64,000 bases of DNA from Ustulina deusta (GCA_023159155.1 JAJNNX010000024.1:558001-622000), one strand, 5' to 3'. Positions 45,736 to 56,149 are shown, numbered from the stretch's first letter. A program made the numbers and translations. The notes: generated by a model from the sequence alone, not told the origin.

Positions 45736-47346
45736 GTCCTCGTCGAGCGGCTCGACTTTAATGTCAACGTTGTCGTCATCGAGAGTCTGCCTGGGTGCTA
45801 ATTCAAGCATCTCCATCTCTTCCTCAGTCACCTTTTCGTCTTCTCCCTCCTTTGCATCTAGACCAGGAATTGGTCCCTTGTCCATCAAGTCATTATCGTC
45901 ATCACCATCATGATCATAAAAGACATCATGATCAACGACATCATGCTCAGGGATAGGATCTTGCCCATTCCCGTCACTGAAACCTTCCCACGAATCTGAA
46001 TCCCCCACACCATCAACATCCTCTTCTTCAACCACGGTCGTTCGACCTAGACCTCTCTGCTCCTGTAGTCGCATATCTTTGAGCATCAAGGCGTTGCGAA
46101 GGCGATTGAACTCACGCAGATTGCGAGGTATTCCACCAATAGCACGGGAGTGGCATCTAACCTTGTAGCGCGTCTCCATGTCTGTAAAGATAGGAACTCC
46201 CAGATCTGACAACTTCTCAAAAGCCTTCTGGAGTCTGTATAGATCCGTAGGTAACACCCTGTAGGGGGCAAGGTCATCTTCCACTTCAACGTCCCTGTCA
46301 ATCTGCTCCTCGTCGAAGTAACGATTCTCCAAGCTCTCTAGAACTTGAATCTCCCATGATGTGGCAAAGCCTCGCGATTGCCAGACCTCACGAGCTCTCT
46401 CTCCGATCCTGCGGAGATCAAGGCTACCGTCTGCCAACTCAATCTCCTCCTTCATCACATCAAAGAACGGATGTCCGGTAGCTGAATCATCCATCGGTAC
46501 ACGTCGACGATCGTCAATCCGACATGCGACGGCATATCTGATAAATAATGCCAACAAATTCATGTTGTCATTACACGGGGAGCTGAAGATGAGACGATCA
46601 AGTGCCAGGCAAAACCCTCTCGACCAATTGGGATTTGTTCGCGTTGTCTTCTTCAAGACCATATCCACCCCATACTCCATATTGTGTTCCGGCCCGATGA
46701 TGTCTGTCGGGAATACTTGGCGAAGATGGCAACACCTACGCCAAAGTGGCAAGACATTTTGCTCAATGGGCAATCTTGCCATATAAACCCGCATCGGATC
46801 GCTCTCAAATCGTACCCGCATATCATCTTCCATCTCTTGTGTCCATGTATCCGAGATTATAGCCGCTGGGATGCGAGACAACAGGGCTTCGACGTTGGAT
46901 ACCTTTGGAACATCTCGGATTCGATTGCCTGATCGTTTGAGGGTGTTGGTGAGTGTTTCTGGGAAGCGAGAGACAATTGACTTCAAGACACCAGGAAAGG
47001 CTCGACCTTTGGTGTCATTGAGGCGAGGGTCATCATCATCGTTGTCGTCGTCATTATCGTCATCGTCATTCTCATCTCGCTCGTCCTCTTCCTCGTGCTC
47101 GTCCTCCTCGTACTCATCTTCGTCCTCCTCTTCACCCCGGACTCGTCCCACCACTCGCTGCTCCTCTCTCTCACTGCTAGGTCCATCTAGACCAGCCAAA
47201 CTTCCACCACTCACGCTGCTCGCCCCGCCATCCACCCCCACGTCTCGAGGAACTTTTCTTGGTCGACCGCGACCGCGTTTGATTGGCGGGGCAGGAGGTG
47301 GAATAGGAATTGATCGGTTTCGGAGGTTTCGCTGTTGGTTCGACAT
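45730..47346 (-). CDS. Acidic AT-hook-like protein of unknown function
   Basis: It is a single exon of 538 aa that I do not recognise as a named family. An AT-hook-like motif (KRGRGRPRKVP, residues 23-33) near the N terminus suggests binding to the minor groove of AT-rich DNA. Residues about 70-110 are almost pure Asp/Glu/Asn (EEEDEDEYEEDEHEEEDE), encoded by a GA-rich tract. The middle (150-400) looks globular, with Trp/Cys/Arg-containing segments such as LPIEQNVLPLWRRCCHLRQ. The C-terminal 120 residues are acidic again and end in LDEDL. The last codons and 3' flank resemble those of the glycine-rich gene at 54.6 kb. It is probably nuclear and lineage-specific. Confidence 0.7.
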   Translation of the reverse strand: MSNQQRNLRNRSIPIPPPAPPIKRGRGRPRKVPRDVGVDGGASSVSGGSLAGLDGPSSEREEQRVVGRVRGEEEDEDEYEEDEHEEEDERDENDDDDNDDDNDDDDPRLNDTKGRAFPGVLKSIVSRFPETLTNTLKRSGNRIRDVPKVSNVEALLSRIPAAIISDTWTQEMEDDMRVRFESDPMRVYMARLPIEQNVLPLWRRCCHLRQVFPTDIIGPEHNMEYGVDMVLKKTTRTNPNWSRGFCLALDRLIFSSPCNDNMNLLALFIRYAVACRIDDRRRVPMDDSATGHPFFDVMKEEIELADGSLDLRRIGERAREVWQSRGFATSWEIQVLESLENRYFDEEQIDRDVEVEDDLAPYRVLPTDLYRLQKAFEKLSDLGVPIFTDMETRYKVRCHSRAIGGIPRNLREFNRLRNALMLKDMRLQEQRGLGRTTVVEEEDVDGVGDSDSWEGFSDGNGQDPIPEHDVVDHDVFYDHDGDDDNDLMDKGPIPGLDAKEGEDEKVTEEEMEMLELAPRQTLDDDNVDIKVEPLDEDL

Positions 47347-49164
47347 CTTGGTATGTGGTTGTCGAGGTTCGGTTATTGATGGTGGATTGACAGTGTTGTT
47401 TGATAATAGGAAATGTTTGCAAATTCAAAAGTGCGGAAATTTTGAACCTGGGTCTCAGGATAGGAGTATTGTGCGTGCGTTGCTGTGCAAAAGGCCTTCG
47501 GCAGGGTTTGCATTGATATCTACAATCAATACACATGTATGCTCGTCAACACTCTTGTATTAGGTACCATGAGGCATGTGAGCTATTTAGAGCAAGTCTC
47601 TAAGCATTAACCCCTACAACATCTCCCCCTTCATTGCCCTCCATTCCCACCTGCTCTTAGAGTACTTCTACATGCCTAGGTACCTTGCGTACACTTCTCA
47701 GCACCACCAACCCCCACCGATATTGAATGAAGAACCTCCTGGGTTACTTGACCTCTCCCATTGTTCACGCATGCTGCGAGGTGCTGTAGGCGGAGGTCAA
47801 ACAAATCACAAACAGTGTCGACATGGGAGTAATCAACAAACTGCGTAGGGGGTACAGTTGTAGGAGGAGGATTCTCGTGTGGAGTATAATATAACATATA
47901 TTTCCAACCTAATTCGCCTAATCTCTATTTACGACCAGTCCTAGAAAGCCTTTGCTTGATTGCCACAGGTGTTGTTTGGTAGTAACCGGCACTACAATAT
48001 AGACGTAGAAGGTCTCTCGATCCGGGCCTCATCCTCTGCTTCATTCTCATAACTGCCACCAGAGTGTAAGGAATTCGGCGATCTGAATTTCGAAGCCCAG
48101 ATTGATTGACCTGGATTTCGTGAAGTTACGAATTGGGAGCTTGAGATTCGGTGTGGCATGAAAACTGGAGTTTGCGATTTCCGGGCCTGCGTAGACGTTT
48201 TTGCAAGAAGAGCGCCAAGAACAAACTCGTAAAGAAGGAAGGAATGGGGGCCACACCAGCTCTGGTCTTGTAAGGGAGACTCAGTAAGTACTTAAGTACC
48301 TCGGTAGACGCGGCCAGCAGGTCAGCCGCCATCCCTTATATCTTCCAATACAGCACAGGCCCGAACTATTTATGATATTGACGATCTCTACTAAGTACTT
48401 ACTTAGCTAGCACCCCTCGTTCGATGCTCCAATACTCATACTACGACCCTTCTACTGCGACAACCCTGATACTACGACCCTTATACCACGACCCCCATAC
48501 ACGAGCCTTTACCAAGGTACAATTCCTGACTCTAGATCTATCGATCTTGACCTGCTCTTCTTGACTCCAGATACCGACTGAAGACCTCGACTCGACAACA
48601 CACGATCTAGCGGAAGAACGATTCCCGAGCCAAGATTTCCGACGATATCCAGAAGCAGACGCCGGCACGAAAAGATACGCCAGAATTTACTCAACAACAG
48701 CCACAATAGCGTTCAGAATCATCCATAACCCAACTCTATTGGGAGTCAACAACAGCAGGCTCATCAGTATCTTAATGACCGCATCTGAACGACCCAAGCA
48801 GATACTTGGACAAATCAATGGCAGCAGAGAATATCACAATAGCTAATGCTTTCGGCGGATCAAAGGAAGCGCACGGTGTACAGTTTATCCGGTTCAAGTA
48901 GGGTTTAGCAATAGTCTCACAATTGTAACTACACATATGATCACATTAGTACGAACAGTGGCTTAACATCAAGTGAGAACAATTCATGTTCATCTCGAAC
49001 TATCATAAGGAAAAAAAAAACAAGCGGTGAAGACATAAAAACAAAGACCAAAAGTCCTTCTTCTCATGAGCTCTACCAGAGAGTCATAAGCACACAGGAC
49101 CCAACCATCTCATCCTATCCTATCCTGTCCCATCCTTATACACCAAAGGAAAATACACTCACCC
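47347..49164. other. Intergenic accessory DNA
   Basis: This 1.8 kb has no intact gene. A degenerate repeat of tac-(t/c)acgaccc units lies at 48436-48500. The following 350 bp are CA-rich and lead to a 26-codon plus-strand frame beginning MAAENITIANAF at about 48820, ending in a stop. It resembles a leader plus a truncated start of some element but cannot be identified. Confidence 0.45.
48436..48500. repeat. Degenerate tactacgaccc repeat
   Basis: Units such as atactacgaccct, atactacgaccct and ataccacgacccc recur with imperfect spacing over about 65 bp. Confidence 0.6.
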
Positions 49165-50035
49165 CTAGACAAGGTTGTTATCCTCTAGACACCTCGCGGT
49201 GTTGTAAGCCCCCAGGATCTCCAATGTGCGGCGTACCAAATCAAATCCCTCCTTTTGCCCGTGATCCTTCTGATAGTCCCAAATAGCGGCCGAGATGATG
49301 CGATATCGTACATCCGGCGGCAAAAGCGTCTCCCAGGGACACGTCCGATCCTGAAGAAAAGAGACGCATTGCTCGAGGCGTTTTGACAACTCTAAATCTA
49401 GACTGGGGTCTAGGACAAGGCGGACCTGTTCGGTCAATACCTTCTCAGCCGTGGGCTTGATCATGGCAAGACGAAGAACAGGGTCCTCGGCGATAGGATA
49501 TAGATCCTTGGGGTCGTGGTTGAGATTAACTAACTCGTCAATCTTCTCCTTGATATCGGCCTTTCCCTTAATACGTCTGTTTATCTTGGCCATCCCAAGC
49601 TGATAGGCAAATCTGTCAATCTTTTGGAGGAGAGTCTCGGCCTCAGCCTCATCTCTGTCTTTATCGGTAGGGTTGGCCGCGAAGTAGGCCTTCGCATAAG
49701 CCGCGCTGTAGGGTACCCCATAGAGTCGCGGGGCGGGAAAGGGGAACTTGGCATCCTTTACGCCTGTATCATGTTAGTTGGCATAGTAAGTTGATCGCTA
49801 GTGACGTACCCAAATGCCAGACACGGTGGTCAACCCTCCAATTTAGGTGGGCTGAAGAAACAAAGGGGAATGTTTTATCCTCCAACAGCTGTTGAATAAC
49901 ACGCTGTTCATCTTGGTGGATTCCCTCTTGAAATATCCGGCCTAAACCAGGTTTAGCCTTGTCCACGGCTGCGATCACCGCCTGTCGGCGTTCCGCCTCC
50001 TCCTTTGTCAACTCCCCGGAAATCTGCGTCGTCAT
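49165..50035 (-). CDS. Hypothetical fungal protein, 274 aa
   Basis: There are two exons, 50035-49810 and 49763-49165, joined in phase (TTTGG|GTACGT ... ATACAG|GCGTAA). I do not recognise the family. The product is soluble and charged with predicted helical character: a Lys/Glu-rich N terminus (SGELTKEEAERRQAVIAAVD), a central basic stretch (MAKINRRIKGKADIKEKIDE) and a C-terminal helical region with conserved-looking Trp/Tyr (AAIWDYQKDHGQKEGFDLV). It has no signal peptide, membrane segment or low-complexity region. The intact frame across a canonical intron and balanced composition argue for a real gene. It lies between the AT-hook gene and the helicase-like gene on the same strand. Confidence 0.7.
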
Positions 50036-50612
50036 CGTGAAAAAAAGGCAACGAAAAAAAAGGGGGTATTGCTGTTGCTGTTGCTGATAATGATGGTGGT
50101 GATGGTGATGATGGTGACGATGGTGATGATAGTGATGGTAATAGAGAGTTCAAGAGTCAGATTGGTTGCAGAGGGGTAGGTCGTAATCGTTGTTTGTTTT
50201 CAGGTCACAGCACTCATCTATTATACCCTGTATTCTTAGAGAAAAACTTTTATTGGAAACTGTGTGAACGGCGAGCAATTGCGTCATCCCAACCATCCAC
50301 TACAGTAATTTAATGGTTATAGTCGAGCAACCACTATTTAAGAACATTGGCCACTCACCCGTGTTAGGACACGCACCATTTTGATCGTACTCGGCTATTA
50401 CGGAACACGGAACATATAGCTAATTACCATGCGTGCAGTTCATAGTGTAGACGTGGTATCGAGGTCCTCTGGATCTAATCTTTGTATCGTTTATGAAACA
50501 CTTGCGAGACTAGAGAAGACTTTTCACATTTCCCTTAGACTAGCATGATCAAGAACCCTAATCCCACAGTCCCCGCCAATCCCTTCACCTGTTCCGATCT
50601 ACCCCCTAAGCT
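50036..50612. other. Intergenic with GAT/GGT microsatellite
   Basis: This 577-bp tandem spacer has GCTGTT units followed by an imperfect GATGGT/GATGAT repeat at about 50071-50140, immediately upstream of the start of the 274-aa gene. The rest has no gene. Confidence 0.6.
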
Positions 50613-52826
50613 CTACTCATCCTCATCATGTACTGGACGGGCAATATACCTGTCAACAGCGTCAGGAAATTGAAGGCCACATCTGACTGGAACCTGTTCA
50701 AATGTAGAAGCAGGAATCCAAGTCATGCCACTACATACAAGCCCTGTAGAAGGTCCTGCCACCTCTTCCTGTGGTTGATCCAGACTCTCATAAATGGCAA
50801 AGAACGCCCCCTGGCCATGATTATCTTCGTCGCTGAGTCTGCGTATCGATGCCGTGTCCAAAAGCTCCTTCGCCATCCCAACCCCAAACGTCTCAAATGT
50901 CACACTATCTGTCACGATATCACTGTCTTGAGACTCGGGATTTGGATGAAAGAAGACAACTCGATGGAGCCAAGCCCACATTAGCTCCTCATCGATTTTG
51001 GTCACCTCCGCCTCATCCAACGTCTTTGTATACCAGTCATCCGTCAATATAATAGATGAAGCCGGAGTTAGAAGTCTCTCAAAGACTTCAATGGATCCCT
51101 TAATGTCCTGTCCCTCGTTGACTGATAGTGTAACACCCTCGACGGGCGACAAGCGAGTATTCTGAGTCTCCCAAAATGCTTCATGGCAGTGCAGGTATAG
51201 TCCTAGTACTGCCCAATAACCTCCAGCATGTCGCCTTTCCGTTGGGATTATCGGGGGGAAACAGTCCGCAAGATCTCTCTCGTTGATTGGCCGACTTACG
51301 TCCATAAAGAGACCTATGCCTGTGTGGGCAATAGCCGCCATGTGAACGAGAACACGGAGTACTAGAGGACTAGCATCACCGTCCCTCTGCATGATAGCAA
51401 CTCTGGCAAGGAGGAATGCAACATGGAAACTCAATACCTTGCTGGTCTTTTTCCAGATTTCCAGAATCTGGGACCCAAGGTCTGTGCATTGAAATACCGT
51501 GCCGTCACTGTCCGCCTCCACGATACATCCCAACATGCAAAGTCGGCGTATGCCGTCCACGAAAACCCATCCATCCGGCGCAGAGCGGATAGGTATGTTG
51601 CCGACAGATAGACCTGGCCAAGTGCTAAAAATGGCCAAAAGAAAGATTGGCAAATCTCGATTCCATGCTCGTCCCATGTCATCTCGATCGTGGTCGGCCA
51701 TAGCTTGTAGCTGCGACCAGTCTTGTCGCGGAGCACAGAAAACGACGTTGCGCCTTGCATACTCGGATGACCGTACACCCCACGACGCAACTCTCAAGAT
51801 CTCGGGCCACGTTAACCCCTTGTTGATGTCAACCAGCTGCATAAGTCGAGGGTTAATCATCGGCATTATCCGAGTTAACCCAGAACATATCACTACGCTG
51901 ACCCCCTTCAGGCCAACCGCATAAGGCGTCTCGCCAGCCGTTATCAGGATATCGTCATCTAGCAGTGTGTCGATATTTACGTTGACCATTTCCTTAGGCT
52001 GCAGTATGACATCGTTCGACTGTTGTATTTCCCCCATGTGGTTAAGAAGGCTTGAAAATCGAGGCCAAAGCCAGGCTTTCGTGTCTGCAATCACTACTCG
52101 CCCCCCGTGCTCCCGAACCGACTCAACACGATTCGCGAGAGTCTCTTCCCAGTCCCCGTCAAGGCGCCGCAGTTCGGGATACGTATGATGACGGTGAAGG
52201 AGATCGATCTGTGTGATATGTCCAAGAACCTTCTTGAACGCCTTCAATGTTCGGGGGGACTGGACTCCCGACATCAACAACACGATGGCCATGTGGATTT
52301 TCATCCCCTTCTCGCCGACAGCTTTCTTAACCTCACGAGCCCGACCCAATAAGAGCCCGAGGGCCACCTCATCGTCCACCGTCGGATACCAACTGATATC
52401 AAATACAATGGTAAGGTCGCTCGCCCAATCATCCCCCTCGGCAATCCTTCTGAAACGCTCTGTTGTCAGAACCTCCACGCCGAGACTCGCTGCATCGGTA
52501 TTTACGGCGCCGTGAGCTATGAGCCACGACTTGATGAAACGGGCCTCGACCTCGGTCGAGACCACATACCACACGCGACTCGGTGCCTTGGATGCCTTCG
52601 ACAGCTGGAAGATGTGTCGGATCAACGAAGTACTTTTGCCAGTGGCTGGCTGAGACGCCAAAGACAACGCTGTAACCCCCGGGTTTAAGACCGCATCTGC
52701 AAGATACTGGTCTAATTGATCCGCCGCCTCCTCCCAAGCACGAAAAGCAGGGAAAGTCTGCCCATCTACCTCCACTCCATTCCATAAGCTCTCCACATCC
52801 ACTGCACGCGTCAGATCTCGATTCAT
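50613..52826 (-). CDS. SF2 helicase-like protein with degenerate catalytic motifs
   Basis: It is a single exon of 737 aa. The first 400 residues follow the order of a DExH helicase. The P-loop is SLASQPATGKSTSLI (K64). Motif Ia is WYVVSTEVEARF. The motif II position reads IVFDISWYPTVDDE (residues 141-153), where DExH is replaced by DISW. The motif III position is LLMSGVQS instead of SAT. Motif V is ILITAGETPYAVGLKGV, followed by VVICSGLTR. The motif VI position is EILRVASWGVRS instead of QRxGRxGR. The second half is unassigned and mostly helical, with no membrane segments. Nucleotide binding may remain, but the loss of the catalytic Glu and the arginine fingers argues against normal unwinding. 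It may be a scaffold or sensor, or a domesticated replicase-type helicase. The frame is fully open, so it is not a recent pseudogene. Confidence 0.75.
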   Translation of the reverse strand: MNRDLTRAVDVESLWNGVEVDGQTFPAFRAWEEAADQLDQYLADAVLNPGVTALSLASQPATGKSTSLIRHIFQLSKASKAPSRVWYVVSTEVEARFIKSWLIAHGAVNTDAASLGVEVLTTERFRRIAEGDDWASDLTIVFDISWYPTVDDEVALGLLLGRAREVKKAVGEKGMKIHMAIVLLMSGVQSPRTLKAFKKVLGHITQIDLLHRHHTYPELRRLDGDWEETLANRVESVREHGGRVVIADTKAWLWPRFSSLLNHMGEIQQSNDVILQPKEMVNVNIDTLLDDDILITAGETPYAVGLKGVSVVICSGLTRIMPMINPRLMQLVDINKGLTWPEILRVASWGVRSSEYARRNVVFCAPRQDWSQLQAMADHDRDDMGRAWNRDLPIFLLAIFSTWPGLSVGNIPIRSAPDGWVFVDGIRRLCMLGCIVEADSDGTVFQCTDLGSQILEIWKKTSKVLSFHVAFLLARVAIMQRDGDASPLVLRVLVHMAAIAHTGIGLFMDVSRPINERDLADCFPPIIPTERRHAGGYWAVLGLYLHCHEAFWETQNTRLSPVEGVTLSVNEGQDIKGSIEVFERLLTPASSIILTDDWYTKTLDEAEVTKIDEELMWAWLHRVVFFHPNPESQDSDIVTDSVTFETFGVGMAKELLDTASIRRLSDEDNHGQGAFFAIYESLDQPQEEVAGPSTGLVCSGMTWIPASTFEQVPVRCGLQFPDAVDRYIARPVHDEDE

Positions 52827-54583
52827 CTTGAAAGGTCTGGCAAAGCGTTAGCTAAGAAAAGTAATGTCACCAGGATAGACTTCACCTGTGTGTGTATGAA
52901 TTGAGTTGTGGGTTGCGATTAAACAGATGGTAGAAATGGGATCGCAGATGAAGAAGTGGGATGTGGAAGGAACAAGGTTAGGTACCTAGGTAGAGGGTGT
53001 GGAGGGGAACAAGGTAGGAAGGAACACATCACACAAACATAACACAACCCCCAAAAATTTTGCACTAATCACTGTAAATTTCTTTTCGTCGATAAAACAA
53101 CAGGCTTCACATTTAATTTCCCTGTAGATTTTTGTTCAAATAAATAAAATCATGCCACAATATTTATTAATACCTTAATACTTATACATAATACTTGCAT
53201 ATCAAAGATACAGGAGCTTTCTAGATACTTTAGGGAAGTAGTCTATCATACATATAAAACAGCGATCGCAAAGACACATGCTGTGGTTGCCCATAATCTA
53301 AAGATGGGCAGTACCGCTCATCGAGTTAAACATGTCGTCAAACAGAGTTCAATTGGTTGCCGTTTTTGGACATATGCAATGGTTTCATTGGGTCGGATTA
53401 TCCCGCCGCCACGTTGCGCGCCCCTGCAGGGTTGTGGGGCGGGTCTTCTAGGTACCTACCTACACCTATTGGGATGTTTAGCAAGATCAGCATGTTCTAA
53501 TGCTTAACACCAACATTTAGCACGCACATGGACGTACACTAATCGCCAAGACAGCTATATTACAAGGCCAAACACGTTGGGAAGTTAGCGACATAGGCAG
53601 GTCCTCCAACGAATTCTAGTGTACTCATAGGCACTGCCCATTTCAACACATGTCTTCCTACAACCGACGACACCTTGACGCAGACAATGTCGATCGTAGA
53701 CGCGCTTATTGCTGTCCTTCTCGCATGAAATGGTTGTTTTGATCTGCTTGCTTCGTTATCATCGCCGCCATTGTTCTCGTCCAGCCTCTAGTCATCGCAA
53801 CCTGTCTAGGTCCGGCTGGTGTTCAACTCGGCCTTCGCCAAGATATCGCTATCTTCTCGAGGAGCTAGTCTCGAAGCGAAAATATTGGTACAGGTGGCCG
53901 ACATATACACGTCGGCTTTAATGATAGTATCTATACATCCCCCTCCTGAACTCAAATAACTATGCCAACTGCTAACCTTATATTATTTGTTAATTAGATA
54001 CTGTCCAAACCCATTCCATATCGCAGAACACATTCATTCGTCACTAGGCTGTGCCTAATTCAGAAATCTCGCTGCTTTAATCGAAATAAGCACACTTCAA
54101 TACGGATCGCCTAGATCACCTCTCCGGCGATCTCTAGAATCTCGAAGTTGGTGTACTCCTTGTCCTAGTTCTTGAACTCACGTCAGGCCTCGGTCAGCTT
54201 GAACCTGATCGATTTCATTCCGACTGATACGAACGGCATCCTACATTTCTCATCACCATCACGACTGTGGCCGCGTTGCAATTGGACTCCGTGGAGGGGA
54301 AGGCCTACAATAGAACAATAGAACGATAGAATGATAGCAGCTCATACAGAACAAATTATGATAATATACTGTAGTCATAGTCATGTCACAAAAAAACAAG
54401 AATATTCATCGACAGTGACTGGTTCAATTCTGGCATTGTGAAAGCAAAGAGTTGAAAAAAAGAAAAAAAAAAGTCCGTCCACCACACCAGCTGGATAGTC
54501 ACCAGGACTATCAGCCGGATCCATGATTCCTCCAACACCCCTTCATCCCCCAGGAGTCCTTCAGCGCCACCTGTCCAGCTTCA
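52827..54583. other. AT-rich accessory intergenic region with coding relic
   Basis: This 1.76 kb upstream of the helicase-like gene contains a decayed coding relic (54111-54311) and the second copy of the shared 3'-flank sequence (54470-54583). Open frames at 53283-53507 and 53709-53921 have no recognisable content. Confidence 0.5.
54111..54311 (-). pseudogene. Decayed coding relic with transition-type stops
   Basis: A minus-strand frame beginning MPFVSVGMKSIRFKLTEA (ATG at 54239) and ending KEYTNFEILEIAGEVI is interrupted by TGA at 54185-54183 and TAG at 54167-54165. The flanking residues read as ordinary protein. Both stops are one C:G-to-T:A change from Trp (TGG) or Arg (CGA) and from Gln (CAG), as expected from RIP or cytosine deamination. 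The frame is also open upstream to about 54311. The parent family is not recognised. Confidence 0.35.
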
Positions 54584-54595
54584 TTACATCTCCGA
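54470..54595. repeat. Shared 3'-flank sequence, copy B
   Basis: This resembles 45590-45735: the block ccaccacaccagctggat, then caccaggactatcag and ggatcca, then ctgtccagcttcattaca at the stop codon. Order and strand are the same, and copy B flanks the end of the glycine-rich gene. Confidence 0.7.
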
Positions 54596-55789
54596 GTCGG
54601 AAGGCACCTCGAAGTCGAGATTCAGATGCTCCATGTTAACATCGTCCTTAGTCGGACGCGGACTCTCCAATTCCAATTCAGCATGCTCCCGTCGTTTCTC
54701 AGGAGGCGCGGGAACTCCAGCCGAGGTGCTTTCATCCTGAGGGCCGGGGAGGGAAAATTTGGGTATTGTTCTCTGACGAACCGCCTGCTTTTTGAGGCGT
54801 CTCCCCGAGTATTTGTGCCTTTGTCCCTCGGAGTATTTCTGCATTTGCACAAATACCCTGCTCCCAGGCATGATCTTCTGATCAGCCGCAAAGTACTCTA
54901 AAACCTGGGGAACCTTGTCGATACTGCCAGAGTATTCTAGGGCACCCGATTTCTTCATCACCAGCACATCGTCAGTTGCGTCGATACGGCTAAAGATGCC
55001 GGATGCAGCTCCCCCAGGTGTGAGATCTACACCAACCTCATTGTGCTGTCGTAAAAAGCTGCCCTGAGGAGGGCCCACCACCACATCGTCAGCGGCGTTG
55101 CTACGGTCAAAGATGTCGGATACAGGTCCCCAAGGTGTGAGATCTACAACAACCTCATTCTCCTTTCGTAAAAAGATGCCCCGAGGAGGGCCCACCACCA
55201 CACCGGTGCCTGCTGCCTGGACAAGGTCACCACCACCATTTCCAACCCGTGCATTCACCGAATCACCAAGAGGGAATGACGTAGAAGCACCCGCACCCGC
55301 ACCCACACCTGCACCAGCACCAGCACCGCCACTGTTTCCAGCCCCAGTATTGGTCAAACCGCCAAAAGGCGATGGCGTAAGACCACCAGTACCACCGCCA
55401 GGAGCTGGCACATTGGTCGACGGGTTAGGAGGAGCTGGAGCTGCCCGACCAAAACCGCCGCCACCACCACGACCAAAGCCACCACGAAAACCACCACGAA
55501 AACCACCACGAAAACCACCACGACGGAAATCACGGAAACGATGGAAACGACGTCTACTATCAGCAGGATGGGGCCGATAAGGGTGAGGTGGGAGAGGGTG
55601 TCTCTGGCCCTCAAAGCCCACGTGCTGACCGCGACCTCGTCCGCCGCCACCGCCGCCTCCACCACCAACACCACCACCGCCGTGACCACCAGGACCATGG
55701 CCACTGCCACCGCCACCGCCGCCACCCCCACGACCATGGCCGCCAGGACCATGGCCACCACTGCCACTGCCGCCGCCAGTTGGATTATT

Positions 55790-55792
<3 letters not shown>
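54584..55792 (-). CDS. RGG/glycine-rich low-complexity protein
   Basis: It is a single exon of 402 aa. The start is the first true ATG (MNNPTGGGSGSGGHG); upstream the frame is open but non-ATG and consists of AAC-type repeat. Residues 1-60 are Gly/His/Arg-rich. Around residues 80-115 lies a run of RGGFRGGF units followed by GRGGGGGFGR, an RGG-box type known for RNA binding and phase separation. Residues about 120-180 are Gly/Ala/Pro-rich. A 39-residue tandem duplication follows, each copy running from VVVGPP through FLR and VDLTP to DD. The C-terminal 130 residues are more ordinary (VPQVLEYFAADQKIMPGSRV) and end acidic. It is probably an RNA-associated protein; no catalytic domain is seen. 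Its last codons resemble those of the AT-hook gene. Confidence 0.65.
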
Positions 55793-55826
<34 letters not shown>

Positions 55827-55869
55827 GCTGTTGTTGCTGTTGTTGTTGTTGATGATGATGATGATGATG
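55793..55869. repeat. (GTT)n then (GAT)n microsatellite at the gene start
   Basis: About 19 GTT-type units (two GCT interruptions) are followed by about six GAT units. They abut the start codon of the minus-strand RGG gene, so on that strand they form a CAA/AAC-rich 5' leader. Confidence 0.9.
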
Positions 55870-56149
55870 GGAACGGGGATGAAAAAACAAGGTTGTAGAA
55901 GGTAGTGAGTAGAGTTGACCACTGTTGGCAAAATAACAACCTGCCACCTACAATTTTGTTTGCCCTACCTAGGTAGATAGATACTTAGGTACATAAGTAC
56001 TTTGGTACTTTGAAAAACATATTGGTTTCATACCTAGGTACCTAGGTACCTATATCTAACCATGATTTAACAAGTGCGGTAATCATAGTAGTCATATTAC
56101 TCTTTTTTACTCAATTTCTGTTAATGTTGGTCTTACAGCTGTAGTCCTG

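Noticed and set aside
55793..55939. N-terminal extension of the RGG protein with a poly-Thr run
   Set aside because: The frame is open but has no ATG before 55792 (it would begin at TTG); the repeat is better read as 5' UTR.
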